NCBI RefSeq assembly: GCF_041296385.1
Contig: NC_091014.1
Span: 18,761,578-18,825,577, forward strand
Origin: Aphelocoma coerulescens
Lineage: Eukaryota > Chordata > Aves > Passeriformes > Corvidae
DNA: 64,000 nucleotides
Reading direction: 5' to 3'
Position numbers and translations under genes: made by a program. Below, one piece after another: positions 36,703-49,600 of the stretch. Within the stretch, counting starts at the first letter, position 1; every line of letters starts with the position of its first letter. The notes under the pieces were generated by a model. It saw nothing but the letters and a program-made list of their open reading frames with translations. It was not told the DNA's origin and did no database searches.

Positions 36703-37454
36703 CCCAGCATCACAAGGAGACAAGGAATGGGGGTTATTGTCAGTGCATCATCCATGGCTTCTCCAGTCCTCAGGGAGAAGAGTCGTTGCCCTGCTGCACT
36801 GTGGGGTCCCTCCCACAGGAGACAGTTCTCTGTGAACTTCTCCAACATGAGAACAACAGTGCCCTGCAAACTGCTGCAGTGTGAGTCCATCCCATGGGCA
36901 ACAGCACCCCTCAAACTGCTGCAGTGTGAGTCACTCTTCCATGGCGTGCAGTCCCCCAAGGACAGGCTGCTCCAGAGGGGGGTCCTATCTCCATGGGCCT
37001 CCTGTGGGGTCAGATCCTTCTCTCAGACATCCATCTGCTCTGGCATGGAGCGCCTCCACGGGTTGCAGGTGGATCTCTGCATCCCCATGGATCTCCATGG
37101 GCTGCAGGGGCACAGCTGCTCCACCATGGTCTGTACCACAGGCTGCAGAGGAATCCCATCTCCAGTGCCTGGAGCCCCTCCTCCTCCTTCTCCACTGATC
37201 TTGGTGTGTACATAGGTGTTCCTCTAACAGGATCTCACTCTGCTCTTCTTTGGCTACAATTACCACTGTGAAATAACTTCTTTTCTTTCTTCTTAAATAT
37301 GTTAGCACCATCACTAATTGGCCCAGCCTTGACCAGCAGCATGTCCATCTTTGGACCCACCAGGGATTGTCTCTGGCAGACATGGAGGAAGCTTCCAGCA
37401 GCTTCTCACAGAAGCCACCCCTGTAGGCCCCGACTGATACCAAAAACCAGGCCA
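36703..37454 (-). mobile_element. ERVL-like LTR, antisense, inserted in CR1
   Basis: Read on the minus strand it starts TGGCCTGGTTTTTGG and contains TTCTGTGAGAAGCTGC, a CAAGGCTGGGCCAATTAG block, ATATTTAAGAAG and ACCCCCATTCC. These match the LTRs at 20881-21300 and 22906-23875 in order. The 3' quarter, including the polyadenylation region, is missing. It interrupts a CR1 ORF2 fragment. The stop-free frames on both strands (up to 162 codons) come from this GC-richer LTR and are not genes. Confidence 0.8.
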
Positions 37455-37606
37455 TGTAGACCCAATACTGATTCTATGAAGTAGCTAGCTCATCAGAAGG
37501 GGAGGGTTCAGTGTTGTTGATCCTGACTTCAGCAAGGCTTTCCACAGTGTCTCTCATATCATTCTCATAGATTAATAGATGAAATATAGGTTAAATAAGT
37601 GATTGT
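37455..37606 (+). mobile_element. CR1 LINE reverse transcriptase fragment
   Basis: The plus strand encodes SVVDPDFSKAFHSVSH, the region of motif A of the CR1 reverse transcriptase, with the first aspartate kept and the second residue of the usual FD pair changed to H. Similarity continues through GATGAAATATAGGTTAAATA. About 1 kb of ORF2 expected between this and the fragment ending at 36702 is absent, so deletion accompanied or preceded the LTR insertion. Confidence 0.8.
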
Positions 37607-40600
37607 TTTGAATGTACACTTCCTTTGTTATGTTGTAAAATGTTTGGGGAAAAAATACTTTTTACTGTTTATCTTCATGATGTACTAGTTTCTCCTGAGG
37701 GGTCTCTTAAAGTACCTCAGTTACAGCAAAATTATGTATGAAATTTTCCACGCATGACAAATACTCTAAATGACAGTCAACCCATACATATTTTCTGTCA
37801 TCCAGACTCTACTAATCTGATGTAGCACCTTCAACAGAAATCCAAAAAAAACCCCCCAAATTATGCTCAAACTTAATATTGTTGCCATGTTCCATCCATT
37901 CTCATATATCTGTCTTGATTTTTTTTGACCTGCATGATGATTTTTCCCTCAGAGTTTTATTAGTTTTAATATTAATTTCATTGTGAACATTGTCATGTTA
38001 CCTCCCACAGGCCTTTTAATAGTTTCTGTTACATGAAGAGAATATTTTTTATGGTATTTAATGATTCCAAGTTCTAGACCTATTAAGGAAACTAATCCCA
38101 TGCAAGGAGATGAGCCTATTTTGTTTTGGGCAAATGCCAAGCCCTTACAGTGATAGACTGTTATATCAGACTTCTCAGCTAGAAAGAAGCAAAGAAATTA
38201 GTGTGTGTCTGAATCTGAGATGAAAATTAGCTATTTTGAAAAATGAGTCTCTGATAAATACAACAAGGATTTATAACTAAACTTGCAGCCAGCACAGATG
38301 GTATTTGATGACACTATCTCAAGGGGAAAAATATTATTTTTTTATATTGAAATATCAGCTGTATAAATTTGGGATTATTTGGCAGAATATAACACTCCTC
38401 TATGTATGCAATCAGTGCATCTGCAAACTGACAGTTAGATCCTGTTGGCAATCTGGAAGATATTTCAAGCATGTACTGTCTTTTTGGAACAATAATGCTT
38501 GCTTTTCTTAACAGAACAGGTTAAAGAGCTGTGTGTAAATACTGAGAGGCAGCAGTTTCTGATCTAAAGCAAGTTATTTAAATCCTGTATCTGAAAGCTT
38601 CTGCATCAATTTTCATGTATATGTGATTATAAGGCAGGTGAAGAGACAAAAACGCAACAACCTTGATTTCACAAATGCTGCTTACAATATGATCTGCTTC
38701 ATTCACTCTTTTTGCTCCTCACCCCTTGCTGTCCTTCCTTCCAGTAAGAGTCTTTGCATAGCATTCTTTCATTGTGCAATTTTAAGGTATCCTGGTTACT
38801 CAGGATATCTACACATTTCACTAGATAGAATGATCACTTCGAAGAAAAACTCAAAGGACTATTTTTCGTTTGTTTTAAAACTTTTGAAATTAACAGCTGA
38901 GCATTAAAAATATAAGGAAATCTTTTATCTTTAGTATTTACAAGTGATTTAAAACTTGAAATGGAAAATTCAGAGCCTGAAGACTGAGGAAAGGAAGGTC
39001 TTGAATGAATTTAGGAGGGGAAAAGTTCATTTTCAAAGGATATAATTAATTGGTTGCCTTGGGACTGAAACTAATTAGGAAAGCAATAAGAGCAGAAAGA
39101 CTTTTTTTTGTCTGTATATAATATTTGGTCTGATGCTCATGTAGTTTTTATGTGTATTTCTAGGACTGAGTGTTCAAAGAAATTGCAAAATATTTTGGCG
39201 CTTTTGCTCTGTTTTGACCCAGACACTGTTGTATACCATCAGCTTTTTTAACATATCTCTTGGGAAAAGCATCATGGCATAATAAAACTAGTCAAACTAA
39301 AGAAATGCATCTGGAACTAACATCTCTGGCATCAATTCAATGAACAGATATAGCTACCTCAAGAAACTAGGCTTTCATCCTGGATTGAGAAACTAAATCA
39401 AACTGAAATAGCTTGAAAACAAAGACATTCCAAAGAGATTACACATAACCAATAAAATGTCTTGCTTCTACAGTTCACAAAGCATCATTGGGAAAAAAAA
39501 ATCCCATCCCATTTCCCTGCAATGATCACAGGTTCAATATATATGGTTAATACAAAATGAAAATGATAAATATATCATTCTTCAATTTTCTTTGAGTCAC
39601 ATGTAATATGCATGTCACACCTGATAATTATGTTTTAATTGTTCTAAAAAGTCATATAGAAAATAATGTCACCACTAAAGATGCAGTTAAAAAAAAAAAA
39701 AATCAAGCCTCTCTAAGGTACTGTAGGGAATTAGTTTTCTCTGACTTAACATTTGTTAACATTTTGATGATGCACTGTGTGCATTAATATTTTGTTTCAG
39801 CTCAGTAAAAGAAATCAGCATAATCATTGCTTGTGGTTTGAAATTAGCATTAGTTTTGCGTTAATAGGAGTGAGTATATGAATATTTTTAGTAGGCATTT
39901 TAAAAAATATTTCTATTTTCTTGTTATTATTTTTTCAATACAGGGCATCTCTAATTTTACCTGGGCTATTTTGGTACTACTGACAAGATAAACTTACACA
40001 TCAGCAACTTAAAAGCAGTTAATTTATATCTTTCCACTAGTGGTTTTTTTCCTATTTTCAGAGAATTTTTTTTAATGAGGCTGGTTGAAACAACTGTTGT
40101 TCAAACTGATATGTAAAATTAGAGGTCTTTTTCACCACAACCATTCTTTTTATAAGTATCAGTTCTTTAAAATTTGGGGTACTCTTCCAGTAAGAAGAGA
40201 GAGGTAGGAAATTTGGGACATTTTGCTCATAACTGTTTTGTACCAGTTTCCCAGTTACCACACTTTTTGCACCACAATCCATATTTTTATGCTGAGGACA
40301 TAATGATTCCATTGTGTTTGAAATACAAAGAAATAGATGTTGAATTTTCTCTACACTTCAGCTAAAAGAATATTCTATTTCACAGAAAGCATTAAAAAGC
40401 TATCAACTTCATTTGTATAGAAACGGTGTATCTCACTCTTTCAATAAAACAAAAAAAGGGTTAGGATGATTTACATCATGCAAAATAGTTTAGAATCTTA
40501 ATCCAGTATTGGAATTGTTTGAGGGAGAGCAAAATGAAGCTCCAAAACTCTGTCTTAACTTAGGTATAAAAATTAGAGAGGAATTGCTTATTTTCTTTAT

Positions 40601-41495
40601 GCATACCAGAAACGTGAAGGCTAACAAAAAAAAATAGGTGTTAAATACATTTTTATTTAAGATTATTTTAAAAGGTGTCAAAAATCCTGACAACAGTTGG
40701 TTGAATAAATCAGTTTTATTGTAAAGGTGAAAATGTAGAAGGCAAAATATATTAAGGGACAAAATGAGCAAACTAACCGACAAGCATATGCAAAACTTTG
40801 AATGATAAAACAGCTCAGTGACTGGCTTTAGACGTTTTTTGAGAAGCATTGGAACAGTGGTTCACAGCTGGAACTATTAAACAACTTGCAAAGGAGGTCT
40901 TCGTGTGGTTGTCTTCAGGGAATTTGGAATAATTGTGCCAGTTGCTCTAAAAAAGGGTAATAGGAATCTGATATAATATGAAGACAATCATTACCTTCTG
41001 TTCTTTACATTTCAAAAACCTTGAAAATATTTTTGTCAAAAAATACTTTTAAAAATAAATTGCTAATATCCAAGGGGCAAGTTACATATTTATTTGGGCC
41101 TGTCCAAAATATGTTTTTTTTCTTGGGTAGGTCATACTCTGTGCACAGTGATATGACATTAACAACACGGTGTGTACCAATGAGGTACTGGTGACAACAG
41201 CTGATTTTGATATATTTAGGTGTTTGATGCCTCTCAGTTATCTCATATAATTTCTTCTGATTTTCTTGAGTTATCAGTTAAGTTAAACTGTTTTCAGTCA
41301 TGCCTATAAATCCAAACTGAAGTCAGTACTGTTTTTGAGATTTCACTGTTTCATCTTTTGATTTAGTTGGGAAGAGGATTATTACAATGAACCTCACCTT
41401 CCTACAAGTACTGTTTTAATCTTATAAAACTCAATCTCATCATGTTCATTATAAATATTTCCTTATTTGTAGAATTCTTTTCTATTCAATGTCTT
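37607..41495. other. AT-rich non-coding stretch
   Basis: No gene, RNA or known transposon is recognised. Homopolymer runs occur, for example A runs near 39690. Confidence 0.5.
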
Positions 41496-41935
41496 ATGGA
41501 ATCACAGAATGATTTGGGTTGGAAGGGACCTTAAAGATCCTCTAGTTCCAACCCGTCTGCATGAGCAGAGGCACCCCCCACTAGATCAGGTTACCATTGT
41601 TCAAAGCCCCATCATTCCTAGCCAGAGATAGAGCATCCACAGCTTATCTGGGCAACCTCTTCCATGTCTCACTACCCTCACAGTAAAGAATTTATTCTGA
41701 ACATATAATCTAACATATTATTCTAACATATAATCAATCTCACTTTGTTCTGTTTGAAACCATTACCTCTCTTCCTACCACCATATGCCCCAATGAAAAG
41801 TCCCTCTTTCCCTTTCTTGTAGCCCCCTTTAGGTACTGGAAGGCTGCTATAAGGTCTCCCCAGAGCCTTCTCTTCTCTACACTAAACATGCCCAACTCTC
41901 TGAGCCTCTTTATAGGAGAGGTTCTCCTGTATATG
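41496..41935 (-). mobile_element. CR1 LINE 3' end, antisense
   Basis: The left end reads GGAATCACAGAATGATTTGG then GTTGGAAGGGACC, the reverse complement of the CR1 3' terminus with its short tail motif. It runs through the 3' untranslated region into the C-terminal end of ORF2; the minus strand can be read as [10 protein letters not shown] and [13 protein letters not shown] short internal duplication around CTAACATAT (41700-41735) has disturbed it. Truncated at the 5' end, as usual for CR1. Confidence 0.92.
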
Positions 41936-42212
41936 GTGAGACTAGTTTGTCAAAATCAGAAAAGGGTTTTTCACCTTTTGTGACGTAAAAGATGAAGAGT
42001 CTTGAAGCAAAATTTTGAGCTGACAAAATTTCAGTGATCTAACAGTTAAGCCTAAAATATTAATATGCATCTTTCATGCAGACATGAGGGGTTTGATGGG
42101 AAGAAGCACAGAGAATGAAAGAGCCTGCAGTCAATTTGGTAAGCTAACACTGAGTTTTGAAGAATATCTGGATTTTCTCAGATACAGCAATGACACAGAT
42201 TTTATTATTTTG

Positions 42213-42775
42213 TCACAGAATCACAGAATGATTGAGGTTGGCAAGGACCTCTGGAGGTCATCTGGTCCAGCCCCACTTCTCAAGCAGGGCCAGTTTTCCC
42301 CCTGACGGCCAGATGACTTCTGAATATCTCTGAGGAGGGGGATTCCACAACCTTCCTGGGCAACTTGTGCCAGTTCTCAGCTGCTATCACAACAAAAGAA
42401 GTGTTTTCGTATGCTCAGACTGTTCCCTCTGTGCTTCAGTTTGTGACCATTGCCCCTGGTGCTGTCACTAGGCACCACTGAAAAGAGCCTGTCTCCATTG
42501 AGGTATTTATATACTGATGTAATACACCCTGAACCTTCTCTTCTCCAGCTTAAATAGTGACAGTTTTCTCAGCCTTTTTTCACATGATAGATGTTTTAGC
42601 CCTTTCATCATCTTAGTGGCCCTTCTTTGGGTTTTCTCCAGTATTTCCATCTCTTTTATAGTGTGAAGCCCAGAACTGGACACAGTGTTCCCCATATTTG
42701 GCCTTACCAGAACTGAGTAGAGCAGAAGGATCACCTCCTTGACCTCTGGCAACATTCCTCCTCACGCAGCCCAGT
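42213..42775 (-). mobile_element. CR1 LINE 3' end, antisense, second subfamily
   Basis: The left end has CACAGAATCACAGAATGATT followed by GAGGTTGGCAAGGACC, the CR1 3' terminus in reverse. The minus strand at 42507-42755 keeps an 82-codon open frame with VKEVILLLYSVLVRP, LEKTQRRATKMMKGLKHLS and LSLFKLEKRRF, the C-terminal end of CR1 ORF2. It differs from the copy at 41496 in its 3' untranslated part, so it belongs to another subfamily. Only about 280 bases separate the two copies. Confidence 0.92.
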
Positions 42776-45700
42776 GTCTCAGATTCTAATTTGGAACAAG
42801 CATTTCAGAAGAGCAAAGAATCAGATATTCCCTCTTACTTATATTTGATTATATGAGACCACTTGAGCTCTGGGCTTTAGTTTGGCACTGTTGTACCTAA
42901 ATAACAAAGCACAGCCACTGGGTTTGACTTTTAAATTCTTCCCATATGAATTCATAAAGTGTATCAGATTTCTCCAGCAAATCTCCAGCAAATTCTCCAA
43001 TGCAAAGGGAAGTAGATCAGTTTACATCACAGATGGTATGTGTTTTACTCTGGGTGAGAACCTGCAACACACTCTCACACCTGAGATGGGCAATTGACAT
43101 CTGTTGTTCTGATGGTTAAGTTACCTCCTGTCCTTTGTACTCTACCCCACTCCTTTTGTGATACCTGAAGTGGACCTGGAGCAGTGGATCAGAAGAGCAA
43201 TTTTCTCTAAGACATGGACACTGCCAAAATTGCCAGCTAAGACGTACGCTGAGGTCCATAGCTGGTACCAGGTAGTGTATGGCAGAAGCGCCTCTTATCT
43301 GCTTATGCCATATAATATCTTAATTTCCACTGCCCTTTTCCAAGTTGTTCCTGCCCTAAACCAAAGATTTGATAAGCTGTAATGAGTGCCTGCTCAAATA
43401 TAGGGTAGTTCCTAGTCTGAAGAAAGTAGTTTATCTTCAGAGATTCCTTCAGCCTACATTCTTCTGTGATTCTGAGGAGTAAATTAGGGCACAAACAAGG
43501 ATTTAAACATATATCTACACTTAAAAGTAGCTATAAGGTCACAGAAAGTAAACTGGGAAGCCTAGACTACAGTACACTCTGTAATGATGAAGAATTACCA
43601 TGCACAGGGAGCTCATATCCCTGTGGTACGGGTGACCTGTAGGCCTGTCCCAGGCCATGTGTTACAGGGGTGGGAACTGCAGGGAAGTTAGAAGAAAATG
43701 AGTTGGAGAAGAGGCAAACTGACCTATGTCCACTGTAAAGATTACACTTTAAGGAGAAGCAGTCATCATCAACAAGGTTTACCTGCTGGACTAAAAAATA
43801 AAAAACTTATTTTTCAATTTTGGATCCTGTGAAACAATATTTGAGTGACTATTTCAGACTAGTAATACATGCTTTCATTTCTGGTTCTGTTTTTTTTTAG
43901 AAGGAAGTATTGTCAAAGGTATTCAAATACTTTTATGGCCTGTGACCTTAGTGCCTCAGCTGTGGGAATAGAAATGAGAATGGATAAAACTTAAGAATTA
44001 TTGCAGTTGGTTAGTTTTCAGCTTTGTTGTTTTGGTTTCTTGGTTTTGTCTTTGGGTTTGGGATTGAGTTTTTTTCTTTGGATTTTCAATTTCAAAGATT
44101 TTGTGTTTAAAGGCTTTGGACATTTACTTTGGGGAAGTAAATAGGTAATATAAATGATAAAAAAAGCAAGGACTGGCTACCAAATATCTGTTTCCCAGTC
44201 CAGAAGTACTAACTGTGACAGTCTACAAAATCAAAGAAAAACACTTACGTAAGCAGAAGGATGTCTGATTGAACACTGAATTGTATTTATTGTTTCTGGG
44301 TGGAAAAGAGATACTAAATCCCTGTTTGGGAGGAGAGCCTGACCTAATGCATGCCATGACAATTCTCTACAGTCCTTCATTTGGTTTGTTCTTAGTGAGT
44401 GCATTACAAAGGTGCTCCTTTATACCTTTTTACATAAAGCACTTTCTAAATTCAAGCTGTGCTAATGCGATTACTGGGAGTATGAGCACACAAAAGCTGG
44501 TTTCTTAGCCCCACATTTAAATTCTATATACTCTTTCTTCTGCTTCATTCATATGCTGGTAAGTATCTATGTAATTCTTCACTTCTTTTTATTAAATGTA
44601 TCTGCAAACTATAGCAAAATCATATCCAACATACACAAATCTTCCTTGGCAAATCAAATCTGAAGTCAGAAATATAAATGATGAACTGGAAACAGAAAAA
44701 CATATTATGTTTTTGTCTCAAATAAAAAGTACTCTACCAACACCAACAAAAAAGACTTTTTTGACAGTTAAAGCATGTAGCAGAACCTTTTTTCTCCACA
44801 TTAACAAGCAAAGAGAAATTTGAAAGGATGTGTTCCTCGTCACTTGAAAGAAAAATTGGTTGGCTATTAGTTCTTTTCTGGTATCCATATATCTTTGTGA
44901 AACTATGGAATGTTTGAAAGAGGATTTCTCAATTTTTTTCTTTCTCTTCCCCTGCCTTCTTCCCTCCCTCATACTATATAAAGGTTGTTTTGCTGTACTT
45001 GCGCAGACACATTTCTATGAATTAATTGTGTTCCGTTTTCTCTTTTTGATAGGTAGTTCAAATCTTTTTTTTAAGTGCACTTTTATTTGATCAGTTTGAT
45101 TAATCACAGCAAAATTTTTTGTAAAAAAATTAAATGTTGAGAACTTTTAAAGTATTGCATACTGATAAAATGGCAATTTGCAAGACTTGCCATCTGCAAG
45201 CAATGTTTTCAGTGGTACAAGCTGTTAGCCTTTTGGTCTTCACAACCTAAGCATAACCCCAAAAATAGTAATTCCCTGATCTCTCACTACTGAAAACTGT
45301 TCTCATTTGTGATAGAGAAATTCTGTATCTAGGAAGAATTTGATAAAATGGGTCAAGCAGATGGTTATCTTGCAGATATGACTTTGGGGGAGGAAGAATA
45401 AAAAAATTATCATTTTTTTCTAACCAACAAAGCAGATTAGACATTTGGTTTTGCAATGTTTACAGAGTAATCTGAACTATCTGAAAGGCAACCTAAGCAA
45501 ATAACAAACAGCAAGCATGTGTGAAATTCTTATATACCAGTTTAACACTCCAGCTGAGTCATCCTGGATTTTGTTGTAATATCTGAATAGTTCAGGAGAT
45601 ATGACAGGTAGGCAAATGCTAATATCTAAAATGTTTTATTTTAGTGCTTTAACACCTAAGGTCCATGAGGGGAGAAGTGCTGTCTTGCTCAGTCTAGGCT

Positions 45701-46431
45701 TCACTGTGGGAGAGGATGACAAGCATGTGGGTGAGAAAAGGGTCTGGCACACTGCTCTGGAGTGCCCGATCTTAGGGACTCTGATGCCATAGCAATACAG
45801 TCATGCAGATCCCTCTTTTAGAATGGAGTGGGACTGGTGAAAGAAAGAAGCTGCAGCAGGATAAATAGATAACAATAATTCAAGTGAGATCAAAGTCAGC
45901 ATTTGACCCTTAATAATGCATTGACGTTGGATCCTGACATTAAGTGGTTGATTTTTAAATACTTTAGGGTTAAGCTTTGCTAGCACAAATCAATGCAGCA
46001 ATGGATTTACTGAAGAATATATTGATCAACAACCACTGATCCATTGCAAAAGACAACTTTGAAATTTTGTTCTGAGGAGCTGAGTTTGGGACACCTAATA
46101 TGGTCTGTTGGCCACTGGTGACCAATTGACTATGACAATTAGGACTCTTTTTTTTTTTCTCCAATTCTTTTGATCACATATTAAAAAGTGATTGATTGCT
46201 CTAAAAGTAAAAATAATAAAAATAAACATGTTTTATTGTGAAAATCAGTTGTATATCACGACAACTTAAAAACCTTAAAGACATTGGCATTTATCATCAT
46301 AAACTCAGCCTCTTAGCAGGAAGCAAATATCTCATATCATACACCTTGTGGAAATTGTGGCATTTTACATGTGCATATCCCCAGAGAATACCTCAGCTAA
46401 ATGTTTGTAAGCATTATTTAGGATGTATTCA
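42776..46431. other. AT-rich non-coding stretch
   Basis: No gene or transposon is recognised. A slightly GC-richer piece at about 43150-43420 contains a 74-codon frame without recognisable features. Confidence 0.5.
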
Positions 46432-46555
46432 TGTGTTCAAGGCCAGGTGGGATGGGCTCTGAGCAACCTGGTCTAGTGGAAGGTGTCCCTGCCTGTGGCA
46501 GTGGGGTTGGAACTAGATGATCTTAAGAATCCCTTCTTTTCTGCTATGGGTTTTA
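46432..46555 (+). mobile_element. CR1 LINE 3' tail, sense
   Basis: The plus strand contains GGGATGGGCTCTGAGCAACC, TGGTCTAGTGGAAGGTGTCC and GGTTGGAACTAGATGATC, the standard end of the CR1 3' untranslated region. It is truncated to about 120 bases. The terminal tail motif has decayed. Confidence 0.9.
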
Positions 46556-49344
46556 TGCTTTATCTATTACTTGATAATCGTATTTTGGTTTTACATTACT
46601 ATTTCAATAACCTGTCAAAAATATTGTAAGCATTTTACACATTTTTATGCTATGACATCCTTAATTTTAGCTCCTACAAATCATTCAAACTAATCAGTCA
46701 AATAACATAGATATATATTTCTTAACATTACAACCTAAGCATTACACCTGAGGTCTTACAAGGTTGTTATCCTCATTGCTTTAATAAAAAATATTTTTTT
46801 TACATTGCTTGATATCTTTTTATACATGATGCATGACTATTACTTCAAAGAGCCTTAATACAAAAGACAATAATGCTAGAAAAATAAACATTCTTTAATA
46901 TAAAAAAATATTTTAATGCGTGGAAATAAATAGCCTGTTTCAATAAGATGTAACTTCATCAGCACTTTTGATGTTAAAAATAAATTAATTTATTAAGTCA
47001 AAAATTTTGAATAAAGAACTTTTTTCTTAATACTTAAAATATTTGGATTCAAACCCCTTTAGAATCTGAAGATCTACTTCACAAGTTTTTAGGTATATAA
47101 CTAGCAAGATCTGTTTGATATGATTTCTAAAGAAATAAAGTACCTAATTCTCTAGAACATCAGTAAGAATTTTGATGAGATGTTGAATTATTTGAAGCTG
47201 ACTAAGGGCTCGTTCTATTTTCATAGAGAAATACTTATTAAAAAACATATCTCAGTATTTCTCAAAAAATATTCTTATTATTTCCAAATTTATTTGTTAA
47301 AGAACAAAAAGTTTCAAATCAACCTGTTGGGAGCAGTAGAAGGTAGGATTTTAAAGTTATTTTAGGCGTGTGGCTTTCTAGATCTCTTTATTTGTCAGGA
47401 AATCTTTGTGTAAGCCTATATTAATTCACAAATCTATATTTTGCTTAATAAATATATTGGTCTATGTGAACTCAAGGAAGTAACTTATAATTGGGCTTAA
47501 TGAATGCTAAATTAGGTCCTATATATTTATCAACAGAGAGGATTCTGTTTTTAATCTGGGCTGCAAAGCTTTTACCAGTTTATTTTCAATGGTTTATCTC
47601 CAAGAATAAGTTGATGGTGGATATAAAACAAACTATTATGTAACCAGTTACACAGACTCATCTGGTAAGACATAACATTAAGCAAGTTACATGGGGTTTT
47701 AATTGCATACATTAAGTGATAATAGATAAAACTGTCCTGGCTTAAACTTGGGTATAACAGTCTGAAAATGTCTGTATAACTCTAAGTAGAAACCAGGAGT
47801 ATTGACAAAGGACTAAATCAGTGTAAAGGCTGGAATATTTCCAGGCTGGCAAAGTAATAATTTGTGTTGTAATTCTTATTTATTATAAAAAATAATGGTA
47901 GGGAGAATGTCAATAGCTAATAAGTATTGCATATTTCCATAAAAAGATTGGTTTAGAGATCCCATAAGTGATTTGTTTTGCAGTTTAATTGCATAAAAAT
48001 TGCAGACATTATTCAGAAACAAATTGAATCACTATAAAATAGTGTTGCAAGGACAAAGGTAGGTATATACCAGACCTAGAGGCTACTCCAAAGCTGCCAA
48101 TGTAATTGTCTGAGGAATGTGCCAGGGAGACAGATGCTGCTGACAGAAAACCATGTTCCACTCCTTGACATTTAGGTTTAGCAATGGTCAGTCCTAAGAC
48201 AAACATAAGTGAAACTGTTCTTTATTGCCATGCAATGTTATATCTAGTAAAGGTGAGTACAGCGGTGTTTTCCTGGTTCTCTTAGACAAATGAGAAGCTG
48301 ATTTGTACACAAAGAATAAACTTTTCAAACTCTGCTATGAATCTAAATTTTTACCTGTACTTCAACACACAGATACTTCTAAGGAATGGCAGCTTAAGAG
48401 AGAACAGTTTTAGTAGAATCGTAGTGATCTTCACAACTCTCAAGTCAGAAAGTCATAACTAACAATTCCATGTTTGTAGTTCTAATATCTTTTTCCTTGC
48501 AGAGTTACAGAAAGAACTGTCTCTGGTTACATTGTGCAGACTCTACTGAAGTCCAGGAGATAACTTGAAGCAGAAAGTTCTATTTGGTCTACCACGTAAT
48601 GCTTAAATGATACATCAGGTGAGGGGAAACCTGAGTTGGAAGCATGAATACATACTGTAAGCCTGCCACACAAAATTCCATTTTAGAATGGACCACATAG
48701 CTGTTGATCAGCAAGAGCACAGCTGATACCAATCTTCTGACTTTTTGAACTCAGGAAGGGCAAAGGCTCAGAGTATGCACTGAGAGACTGCTCTGTGTTG
48801 AACACACACACAACGTGTTCATTAGTAAGAGAAAATGGAGTACAGCTGAGACCGAGAGACCCACTACAGGTGTAGGACATTGATTACAAAAAAACTGAGA
48901 AGGAGCTCTGTTGGAGAGATACAAGAGATTGCCTTTAGGCTGACCTACTGAAGAGTGAAAACCAACAAAGAATTTAAGATTAATAAAAAAGAACAGGTCC
49001 TGTGTAGAAGGAAGTTGTTTATTTGTATTTTTATTTGAACTTTGAGTTTAGTGAAGGATCCAGAGAAAAGGGAAAGGACAGTAAAATACCAAATAAAATG
49101 CAGTATCTGTTATTCACATAGGAAAAAAAAAAATCTAGTTATCCAAAAACTGATGGGTCCAAAGGTCCTGGAGTCATAGCAGATTGATTTCTGAAATTGA
49201 ATTGAATTAGGTAAGTGAACATCTTTGCTCGAATGGTTAAGCTGGACATCACAAATTATTAAGAAAGAAATAAAGAGTAAAACAGAAAATGCCCTTATGC
49301 CATTATTCTATGGCATAATTATTCCTTTATTCTTCTACTGTCTT
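46556..49344. other. AT-rich non-coding stretch
   Basis: No gene or transposon is recognised. Confidence 0.5.
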
Positions 49345-49600
49345 TAGGACTGTGTGCAGGTCTCATCCTCCCATCTCAAAACTTCTGGAATAGAATACAA
49401 AGAAAGGAGAGCAAAGAAAATGATAAAATATACTACAAGGTCGCTGGATGAGGATGGATTAAAAGACTATAACTCTTCTTCCTGGGAAAGAGGAAGCTGA
49501 AAACAGTAAGACACAGTTGTCTAAAGTCACATATGGCATTAAAAAGAAGAACTTCACAGGCTTATTACTTAGTTTTGCTAGACAACTGAAGCAGATGAGT
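49345..49600 (+). mobile_element. Possible ancient CR1/L3-like remnant, sense
   Basis: The order of CTGTGTGCAGGTCTCATCC, CCCATCTCAAAAC, GAAAGGAGAGCAAAGAAAAT and GGGAAAGAGGAAGCTGAAAA resembles the end of ORF2 of an old CR1 subfamily. Divergence is high and the frame is broken. Confidence 0.45.

Noticed and set aside
36727..37455. Open frames of up to 162 codons on both strands
   Set aside because: They fall in the antisense LTR inserted in CR1; the GC-richer LTR simply lacks stops.
37430..37480. TGATTCTATG as a CR1 3' end
   Set aside because: It lies within the CR1 reverse transcriptase region next to the LTR junction and has no 3' untranslated sequence before it.
40490..40849. 119-codon minus-strand frame
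   Set aside because: Hydrophobic F/L/S-rich product typical of AT-rich non-coding DNA, with no recognisable motif.
47720..47770. TGTCCTGGCTTAAAC-like start resembling an LTR terminus
   Set aside because: The similarity stops after about 15 bases and no further LTR block follows.
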